DNA from: Ignavibacteriales bacterium
GTDB lineage: Bacteria > Bacteroidota > Ignavibacteria > UBA10030
Reading direction: 5' to 3'
DNA: 62,092 nucleotides
NCBI GenBank assembly: GCA_016192345.1
Contig: JACPUH010000028.1
Span: 1-62,092 of the forward strand
Position numbers and translations under genes: made by a program. The notes under the pieces were generated by a model that saw nothing but the letters and a program-made list of their open reading frames with translations, was not told where the DNA came from and did no database searches. Of the stretch, positions 56,527-62,092 are shown one piece after another. Each line of letters starts with the position of its first letter. Position 1 is the stretch's first letter.

Positions 56527-57129
56527 ATGGCTTCAATGCTCGACATGGTCGGCTCGGCCATCATTTTCGGAATATTGATTCTCACGGTGGCGCGGGTTCA
56601 GGAGAACCTGAATTCCACCATGTACCAAAACACTTTCAACACGCAGACGCAACAGCTGGCGATCAACATTGCCCGCCAGATGGAGTATGACTTCACGAAG
56701 GTCGGTTACAGGGTGGGAACCACGAACCAGAAAATCTTTTATGCCGACTCTACCAAGATTGCCTTCAAGGGGAGCCTGACCTATAGCGGAACGGTCGATT
56801 CCATTATCTACGAACTCGGCGAGCTCGACACGACAAGCCAAAACCCCCGGGATTATCGCCTCCTCCGGACGACGAATTCCGGGACCATCTCCCAGCGCAT
56901 CGGCGTCGTCGATTTTCGACTTTCTTATTTCGATACAACGAACACAGCGATGGCACTTCCAATCTCCACGGTGGCTGCATTTAATGCCATACGCTCAGTG
57001 AACGTTCGTGTCCGGTTCGAGAGTCTCGAACCGGTCCAGCAGGCCTTCCAGGATTCCGCGACCTACTTTGGGGTCAACTGGGAGAAACTGATCTACGCAC
57101 GAAATCTCGGCGGTCTTAATCTTCGTTAA
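56527..57129 (+). CDS. Pilin-like protein without recognisable leader, 2
   Basis: 200 residues. Hydrophobic helix at about 7-23 (MVGSAIIFGILILTVAR), followed by a long amphipathic helix (YQNTFNTQTQQLAINIARQM, about 36-55) and a beta-rich C-domain containing DFRLSYFDTTN, which resembles minor pseudopilins of the PilW/GspJ type. The leader lacks basic residues and no cleavage site is apparent. It lies 12 bp after the preceding gene, which has a good GGAGG-like site in its 3' end (ACCGGAGGCAGGA), implying coupled translation. Confidence 0.62.
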   Translation: MASMLDMVGSAIIFGILILTVARVQENLNSTMYQNTFNTQTQQLAINIARQMEYDFTKVGYRVGTTNQKIFYADSTKIAFKGSLTYSGTVDSIIYELGELDTTSQNPRDYRLLRTTNSGTISQRIGVVDFRLSYFDTTNTAMALPISTVAAFNAIRSVNVRVRFESLEPVQQAFQDSATYFGVNWEKLIYARNLGGLNLR

Positions 57130-57144
57130 TTCAAAGGAAACGGT

Positions 57145-58176
57145 ATGGGACGGACGGCACTTTTTCTCGTGATGGGCGTTGGGGCAGCTATGGGCTACAT
57201 AGGCTTTCAAATGTACGGGTCAAGCCAGCAAGCGATGGAGACCCAGTATGCCTATCTCAAATACGTCAACGCGCGGAACCTTGCCCGAACGGGCGTCCAC
57301 GCTGCCTTGCGATATTACGACAGGGAAAATGTCGCCCCCACGGAAGGCGTTACGACGAGTTTTAACCAGGGAACATACAGAATCGATAGTCTCAGGGCCA
57401 GTGGCGACACGTTGAGGATGGTGACGACCGGGGCCTACGTGGAATCGACCTACACCATGCGGTTGACGCTCTTCCGGACAACCCGCCCCTTTCCGGTCGT
57501 GAACGGTGCCATGGCCATTCGGGCGACGCCCCTGGACTTCTCGAGCAACGGGAAAGCAACCATTGACGGACAAAACTACAGTGCGGATGGAACAACGCTT
57601 ATTGGGAGCGGTAATAAAACGGGAATCGCAACCTGGGATGCAACCGATTCCGCCGAAGTGGCAAATGAATTGCCTGGCAAGCTGTTTGGAAATCCCCCCG
57701 TCAAAACGGACACAACGACTGCCAACCCGATCGAGTATATCGATGAATACATTGCCAACGCTGACTATACCTATGGGCCCGGAACATACGCCAGTGTCAC
57801 ATGGGGTTCGGCGAGCGATCCAAAGATCATCGTGTGCGACGCTGGAAACGATACGGCGAACTACCAGGTCAAGTTCAGCGGAAGCGTCGCAGGTTGGGGA
57901 ATCCTTGCGGTGCGGGGGAACCTCGAGGTGACGGGAAATTTTGATTTCCATGGACTGGTTGTCATCTTCGGAACAAATAATGTGATCAACTTCACATCAT
58001 CCGGAACGCCGCAGATTATCGGCGGACTGATTATCGCCGGCAATGCAGGAGTGTCAGTCACGTTGAATGGAGGTGGATCGGTCGGCGCAAAGGTCAAGTA
58101 TAGCAGTGAAGCCTTAGAGCAAGCACGGAACATCGGCCGATTACGGTATTACACAATACTCGATTGGTACGAGTAG
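57145..58176 (+). CDS. Pilin-like / PilX-like protein without recognisable leader, 3
   Basis: 343 residues. Hydrophobic segment at about 5-25, then YLKYVNARNLARTGVHAALR, a long N-terminal helix with alternating small residues as in PilX/PilV-like assembly proteins. The C-terminal half is beta-rich with gaps like GILAVRGNLEVTGNFDFHGL and FGTNNVINFTSSGTPQIIGG, similar to a parallel beta-helix seen in other PilX-related proteins. No prepilin leader is visible. It ends the trio and is followed by a terminator at 58188. Confidence 0.62.
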   Translation: MGRTALFLVMGVGAAMGYIGFQMYGSSQQAMETQYAYLKYVNARNLARTGVHAALRYYDRENVAPTEGVTTSFNQGTYRIDSLRASGDTLRMVTTGAYVESTYTMRLTLFRTTRPFPVVNGAMAIRATPLDFSSNGKATIDGQNYSADGTTLIGSGNKTGIATWDATDSAEVANELPGKLFGNPPVKTDTTTANPIEYIDEYIANADYTYGPGTYASVTWGSASDPKIIVCDAGNDTANYQVKFSGSVAGWGILAVRGNLEVTGNFDFHGLVVIFGTNNVINFTSSGTPQIIGGLIIAGNAGVSVTLNGGGSVGAKVKYSSEALEQARNIGRLRYYTILDWYE

Positions 58177-58187
58177 CAGAGTAAACG

Positions 58188-58216
58188 ACCACCGCCAAAG
58201 GCGGTGGCATTTTTCT
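58188..58216 (+). terminator. Terminator of the pilin-like trio
   Basis: Arms CCACCGCC (58189-58196) and GGCGGTGG (58200-58207), loop AAA, then a T-rich tail (58210-58217). Confidence 0.85.
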
Positions 58217-58525
58217 TCCCGCGAAACACGCCCGCCCGACTGAACGATCAGTCGTTCGGGCGGGCAAAACACACGAAATGGTTTTCCACGTGATTCGTGC
58301 CTGCCCCGGCGTATTTTCAGCCGGGGTGTTTCGCGGAAAATTTTCATCTAAGGTCTTGACCCTGTAGCTTGATAGAGTCTGGACACCGGCAAAGCCAACC
58401 TTCCATAACCACTGCCCAAGGCGGTGGGTTTCTACGTCGAACTGAAACGTTTTTCTACCAACGACAAAGGCATCCTCGCGGATGCCTTTGTCGTTGAAAC
58501 CCCCTTCTCCTGACTCTCCTATAGC
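58217..58525. other. Structured intergenic interval with nested inverted repeats
   Basis: Outer arms CCGCGAAACAC (58219-58229) and GTGTTTCGCGG (58326-58336) enclose a GC-rich palindrome CCCGCCCGA ... TCGGGCGGG (about 58231-58264, with inner ACTGA/TCAGT) and a hairpin CCCCGGC/GCCGGGG (about 58304-58326). Farther on, CCACTGCC/GGCGGTGG (about 58409-58427) and a 16-bp perfect hairpin AACGACAAAGGCATCC/GGATGCCTTTGTCGTT (58460-58495) close the region. The last hairpin may terminate pilB although it lacks a U-tract. No coding gene or known riboswitch is assigned. Confidence 0.55.
58460..58495 (-). terminator. Possible terminator downstream of pilB
   Basis: Perfect 16-base arms AACGACAAAGGCATCC and GGATGCCTTTGTCGTT, loop TCGC, located 30 bp beyond the pilB stop. 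There is no U-tract on either strand, so intrinsic termination is uncertain. Confidence 0.5.
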
Positions 58526-60319
58526 CTATTCATCCTCGACCGTGGACGCTATCACTTCTTCGAGCGCCGTGAAGCCCTCCTTCATCCGTTCCATGCCGGA
58601 ACGCCGGAGCGTCCACATGCCGTCCTTGGAAGCCTGGTCGCGAATGGCATTCTCATCCACCTTCTCGCCGGCATTCAGGATGATGTTCTTGATCGCCTTG
58701 GAGAAGAACAGTGCCTCGTGGATTGCCGCGCGCCCCTTCCAGCCGCCGTTGCACTTGTCGCATCCAACCGGCTTGTAGAACGTGTGGGCTTTGAGGTCTT
58801 CTTCCGTGAACCCGAACTTCAACAGGTCCGGTTTCTCATCGTCATCGATTGGAGCTTTACAAACTTTACACAGCGTCCGGATCAGGCGCTGGGCCACGAT
58901 GATGTTAATGGCGTAAGCGATCAGGAAGGGCTCGATCCCCATTTTGTAGAGACGGGCAACGGCGCTGGGCGCGTCGTTTGTGTGCAGCGTGGAGAAGACA
59001 AGGTGACCCGTGTTGGCGAGCTTAATGGCGGTTTCCGCTGTCACCTTGTCGCGCATTTCACCGACGAGCACGATATCCGGATCGTGGCGCAGGATACCGC
59101 GGATGGCCTGCTCGAAACCCATTTTGGGGCTGATCTTGAGCTGCCGCGCTCCTTTGATAATGTACTCCACCGGCTCTTCGATCGTCAACACGTTCACGGT
59201 CGGATCGATCACCTGGTAGAGGGCCGCAATCAATGTTGTCGATTTACCGGAGCCCGTTGGCCCCGTCAGAATCACGATCCCCTGCGGCTTCTGGATGGCC
59301 TTGTAGAAGAAGGCGCGGGCCGGACCCTGCAAGCCGAGCTTCTCGAGATCGGTGATAACCTTTCGATCATCCAAGACGCGGATAACGACGCTTTCGAACT
59401 TGTTTTTGTATTCCGTCGTGACGATCGGCATGATCGAGACACGGAATCGCAACTGGTGTCCATCCACCGTCCGCTGGATGAACCCGTCCTGTGACGCCTC
59501 GCGTTCGAAGCGGTCGACGTTCTTCGTCCGGTCCTTCACCACCGCCAGCACGGCCTCCGGCAGGGTGTTCTCCTGGCAATGCCAGACCTCCAGGTTGCCG
59601 TCGACGCGGAACATGAAATTCGTTTTGTTCCCCTCCGCCGCGACGATATGGACGTCGCTGACGTCCCTGCGGACAGCCTCGACGAGGCATCCCTCAAACA
59701 AGTTGACCAAGGCACTCTTGTTAATCTCCGCTTCGAGTTCGTCCTCATTGACCCCCTCGTCGTCCTTCCCCCCTCCCTCATCGATGTTCACGGATCCATC
59801 CTGCAACATCTTGAGGAACTCGTTCTGGGCGGGGGCGACCTTCTCCAAGAGTGCCTGAAGGTCCTTCAGGCGAACATAGCAAATCTCGTATTTCTTGACA
59901 TTAAAACTGCGGGCAACGACGGGGAGATTGCGGTCAGTCGGGTCGGCCGCAATGATAATGAGTTTGTCCGTCTGCCGCTCGTCATATTTGAACGGGAGCA
60001 TTTTGGCCTGGATCATCATATCCCGCTGTTGATCCGGCAACGCATCGACCAGCTTCTTGATGAACGCGATTCTTGCATCATCGGTCTTCTCATCATTCAG
60101 GTAGATTTCCCGGAAGGCGTAGAGATTTGCCACCTCCCGGAACACCGCGTCGTGGTCAGCCCCGAATTCCGTAACAAGGATTTGACCAAGGTTCTTCCGG
60201 TTCTTCTTGTTCTCATCGGAATCCTTCATCTTCAAGGACTTTTCAAGAGTCTCGAAGTCGATGATCCCTTTTTTGAGCAGCGTATAACCGATTTTATCAG
60301 TTATATCTATTTCGGGCAT
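58526..60319 (-). CDS. pilB: Type IV pilus assembly ATPase PilB/GspE
   Basis: 597 residues. The N-terminal region contains GspE-N/MshEN-like motifs (LGQILVTEFGADHDAVFREV, PFKYDERQTDKLIIIAADPT). The ATPase has Walker A GPTGSGKS at 353-360, Asp boxes around NVLTIEEPVEYI, Walker B DPDIVLVGEMRDKVTAETA, and STLHTNDAPSAVARL. A zinc motif CKVCKAP...CDKCNGG typical of PilB/GspE follows. It powers extension. It lies 70 bp downstream of pilC in the same transcript, starting from the promoter at 61955-61983. Confidence 0.94.
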   Translation of the reverse strand: MPEIDITDKIGYTLLKKGIIDFETLEKSLKMKDSDENKKNRKNLGQILVTEFGADHDAVFREVANLYAFREIYLNDEKTDDARIAFIKKLVDALPDQQRDMMIQAKMLPFKYDERQTDKLIIIAADPTDRNLPVVARSFNVKKYEICYVRLKDLQALLEKVAPAQNEFLKMLQDGSVNIDEGGGKDDEGVNEDELEAEINKSALVNLFEGCLVEAVRRDVSDVHIVAAEGNKTNFMFRVDGNLEVWHCQENTLPEAVLAVVKDRTKNVDRFEREASQDGFIQRTVDGHQLRFRVSIMPIVTTEYKNKFESVVIRVLDDRKVITDLEKLGLQGPARAFFYKAIQKPQGIVILTGPTGSGKSTTLIAALYQVIDPTVNVLTIEEPVEYIIKGARQLKISPKMGFEQAIRGILRHDPDIVLVGEMRDKVTAETAIKLANTGHLVFSTLHTNDAPSAVARLYKMGIEPFLIAYAINIIVAQRLIRTLCKVCKAPIDDDEKPDLLKFGFTEEDLKAHTFYKPVGCDKCNGGWKGRAAIHEALFFSKAIKNIILNAGEKVDENAIRDQASKDGMWTLRRSGMERMKEGFTALEEVIASTVEDE

Positions 60320-60389
60320 AAATGTGCTCCTGTCAAAACGTGGAGAGAGGACGAAGGTCCCACGGACAATTGTCGATGAAAAAAATCAG

Positions 60390-61769
60390 TCAGGACAACC
60401 CCAACCATGAAAAGACATACTGGATCAGTGAGCCCGGGGCTTTCGGCCGTATGGTGGCGGTTTCGGAGGAAACCAACGTCAGGCCTGTCAGCACCAACAT
60501 GATGATCATCGAAACGGCTAACTGAATGACTTCGATCGCGTTGGCCAGTTTGTAGGTCGTTTCCTTTTCGTAGTACTCCGCCAGTTGGAGCGCCGTGTGG
60601 CGGACCGTTCCTGTTTCTGCGCCGGAGTTGAGGCGCGAGATCGCCGTTGGCGTAAACACCCCCGTGGCCTCGAACGCTTCCGTCAGCCCTTTTCCTTTTT
60701 CCAGCATAAGAGGGATGGCAATGGTCTTGATCTGATGTTCCATGTACTTGTTCCCGCACGCCTCCGCCGACATCCGAATGACCTCGATATTTTCCCCCGA
60801 ACCGCTGTACAGCGCGTAAAAAACGCGACAGAAAATCTCGATGGCAGTTTTATGCAGCAACGATCCGATCACCGGGATATTAATGAGGTACTTGTCCGCC
60901 AGGAACCGGCCCCGGTCGGTGGTCAAGAACCGTCCGATCAGGACCACGGGGACGATAATCGCAATGGAGAGAGGGATGAAATTCGCGGTGAGCCATCGGC
61001 TGAATCCCAATGTTGCCTTTGTCATGGGGGGCAATTCAATCTTGAACTTCTCGAACATCTCGGCTGTTGCAGGAAAAATGTAGCCGACATAAAAGAGGCA
61101 GGCAAGGAACAGGATGAACAGGGTCACCAACGGCATGATCAATGTGCTCTTCAGGTTCCGTTTAAACTGCGCATTCCTCTCAAGAAATTTCGCGGTACTA
61201 TCATAGATCTCGGTCATGTTCCCGCTCTTGGACGCAAGACCCAGCATGTTTGCCGTGAACCTGCCGAAGACGACGGACTGCTTGAGAAAGACCTTCTCAC
61301 TATCCTTCCCCTGCTTCAGTTCCGCATTAATCTCCTTCACCGCATCGCGAAGGGCCGGGTTCTGGATATCGTTCACGAGAAGCTGAAGAATCTCGTTGAA
61401 GGGAAGTTTCTGCCGCATCAAGTCGGCGCTCACCCGCACAAAGGTAATCACATCCACCGCCGGGGCCGCCTTGGGTTTTCCGGCGAAAAGTTTTTTCCTC
61501 ACATAGACGACGCGGTAGCCCATCTTCTCAAGGGCCTGCTTCACCTCGTCCTTGGAGTAGGCTTTTTGCTCACCGTCAAGCGGCTTTTCAGTCCCCTTTT
61601 GGACACGGTAGATCCAGCCGACGCGGTCGAGGACACCCGTCAGCTTGAACTTCTTGTCCGTTGCCATCGCCTGAGCTTTTTGCTTCGCTTCCTTGAGTGT
61701 TTCGGCGGTAATCATACCCGAAACAGCCTTACCGGCAACGGTTAATCCTTCAATCTTATATTCAGGCAT
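60390..61769 (-). CDS. pilC: Type IV pilus platform protein PilC/GspF
   Basis: 459 residues. The N-terminal region holds two copies of the cytoplasmic 'G...A.s..eA...l...' signature: SGMITAETLKEAKQKAQAM (near 18-36) and GEQKAYSKDEVKQALEKMGY (near 66-85). Two T2SSF domains follow, the first containing FVRVSADLMRQKLPFNEILQ and GLASKSGNMTEIYD, the second FCRVFYALYSGSGENIEVIR and LNSGAETGTVRHTALQLAEYY, with membrane segments near 210-235, 265-285 and 420-440. It is longer than many PilC proteins because of the doubled N-terminal region. Confidence 0.93.
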   Translation of the reverse strand: MPEYKIEGLTVAGKAVSGMITAETLKEAKQKAQAMATDKKFKLTGVLDRVGWIYRVQKGTEKPLDGEQKAYSKDEVKQALEKMGYRVVYVRKKLFAGKPKAAPAVDVITFVRVSADLMRQKLPFNEILQLLVNDIQNPALRDAVKEINAELKQGKDSEKVFLKQSVVFGRFTANMLGLASKSGNMTEIYDSTAKFLERNAQFKRNLKSTLIMPLVTLFILFLACLFYVGYIFPATAEMFEKFKIELPPMTKATLGFSRWLTANFIPLSIAIIVPVVLIGRFLTTDRGRFLADKYLINIPVIGSLLHKTAIEIFCRVFYALYSGSGENIEVIRMSAEACGNKYMEHQIKTIAIPLMLEKGKGLTEAFEATGVFTPTAISRLNSGAETGTVRHTALQLAEYYEKETTYKLANAIEVIQLAVSMIIMLVLTGLTLVSSETATIRPKAPGSLIQYVFSWLGLS

Positions 61770-61824
61770 AATAAAAACTCCCGGCTTGGGAAAAATGAGA
61801 CGCTCGGACGAAAACTTTCAACTC

Positions 61825-61899
61825 GCCACAAAGTCATTAAGACACGAAGATGCTCTTATTTTTTTCCTACTGAACTTCGTGACTTTGAGCCTTCGTGGC
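61825..61899. repeat. Imperfect inverted repeat, CCACGAAGGCTCAAAGTCACGAAG family
   Basis: Arms 61825-61849 (GCCACAAAGTCATTAAGACA then CGAAG) and 61875-61899 (complement GCCACGAAGGCTCAAAGTCA then CGAAG) match at 19 of 25 positions. It lies in the pilC leader. Elements of this type are dispersed in many environmental genomes. Confidence 0.65.
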
Positions 61900-61954
61900 A
61901 TCATTTTTCGATCGAGTCTCTTGAGAATGTATGGGAGGACTTGAAACTGCTTGG

Positions 61955-61983
61955 ATAATACAACTTTTCAAACAATGTGTCAA
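61955..61983 (-). promoter_or_regulatory. Promoter of pilC-pilB
   Basis: On the minus strand, TTGACA (61978-61983), 17-base spacer, TATTAT (61955-61960). Transcription would start near 61948, giving a leader of about 180 bases to the pilC ATG. Confidence 0.75.
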
Positions 61984-62044
61984 GACGAGGATGCAACCAT
62001 TTACACAGGGATATCTGAGGAGATTGTTGAAGGAAGCGGGCGAA

Positions 62045-62081
62045 GAATAAAAAAGACATCCCGCCGAAGCGGGATGTCTTT
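62045..62081 (-). terminator. Terminator for a minus-strand gene beyond the window edge
   Basis: Arms AAAGACATCCCGC (62052-62064) and GCGGGATGTCTTT (62069-62081), loop CGAA, followed on the minus strand by TTTTTTATTC (overlapping the arm end). The gene it serves is outside the window. Confidence 0.85.
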
Positions 62082-62092
62082 GAAGAACAACA

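Larger units (their letters stand above)
61770..62092. other. Leader and intergenic interval upstream of pilC
   Basis: No gene recognised. It contains a roughly 180-base untranslated leader for pilC, a facing repeat pair, the pilC promoter and a terminator belonging to a gene beyond the window edge. Confidence 0.5.

Noticed and set aside
58340..58440. A c-di-GMP-I (GEMM) or cobalamin riboswitch
   Set aside because: Only isolated short matches (GGCAAAGCC, CCACTGCC) were found; the conserved core and paired elements are not all present.

Overview
The window reads as a chromosomal segment of a Gram-negative bacterium of the Bacteroidota / Chlorobiota / Ignavibacteriota group. Supporting signs are a secreted protein ending in a type IX secretion (T9SS) C-terminal sorting domain (2937-6962), an LpxC-FabZ fusion of the kind found in Bacteroidota and Chlorobiota, tandem OmpH/Skp genes next to BamA, and small DinB, DUF3109, DUF4920 and DUF1761 proteins typical of these phyla. 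Several genes nevertheless have clear Shine-Dalgarno sites, and eight classical -35/-10 promoters with exactly 17-bp spacers can be read. Together with the type IV pilus genes, this fits an Ignavibacteria-like or Chlorobi-like lineage better than Bacteroidia. The species cannot be named from sequence alone. No rRNA, tRNA, CRISPR array, transposase or phage gene was seen.

Left end (1-2.8 kb): a decaying cluster of small minus-strand genes. It holds a TfoX-like gene cut by the window edge, a twice-frameshifted SRPBCC gene, an intact DUF1761 gene, a YciI-like remnant with an in-frame stop, VOC remnants and one intact small secreted protein. From 2.9 to 15 kb lie a large metalloprotease/leucine-rich-repeat T9SS cargo protein, a ferritin-like protein, a DUF5117-type metalloprotease lipoprotein, an aldo/keto reductase + SDR pair, a PAS histidine kinase, DUF3109 and DinB proteins.

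Middle (15-35 kb): mutS with a small CPXCG protein upstream; a divergent pair of an ATP-grasp ligase and a C39-like cysteine peptidase; DUF309; two sodium/cation-coupled amino-acid transporters; a phosphofructokinase with pyrophosphate-type signature residues; and a long minus-strand envelope operon read from a promoter at 35.2 kb: uppS, bamA, two ompH genes, lpxD, lpxC-fabZ, lpxA, a lipoate-ligase-fold protein, panB, followed by surE.

35-47 kb (mostly plus strand): clpC with a strong promoter and terminator, an AbgT transporter remnant, a pseudouridine synthase, DUF4920 (minus), citrate synthase, a hemerythrin-like protein, an alpha/beta hydrolase overlapping a family 5 uracil-DNA glycosylase, hemB, an NAD-dependent epimerase and hemL.

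Right end (47-62 kb): a compact type IV pilus / type II secretion-like locus. A minus-strand block runs PilT-like ATPase, PilM-PilN fusion, PilO-PilP fusion, short secretin and an Ig-like repeat lipoprotein flanked by direct repeats. A divergent plus-strand block encodes three pilin-like proteins without recognisable prepilin leaders. A second minus-strand block encodes PilC and PilB. The fused alignment subcomplex and leaderless pilin-like trio are the most unusual parts of the window; the ATP-grasp / C39 peptidase pair is the other candidate for an uncharacterised system.
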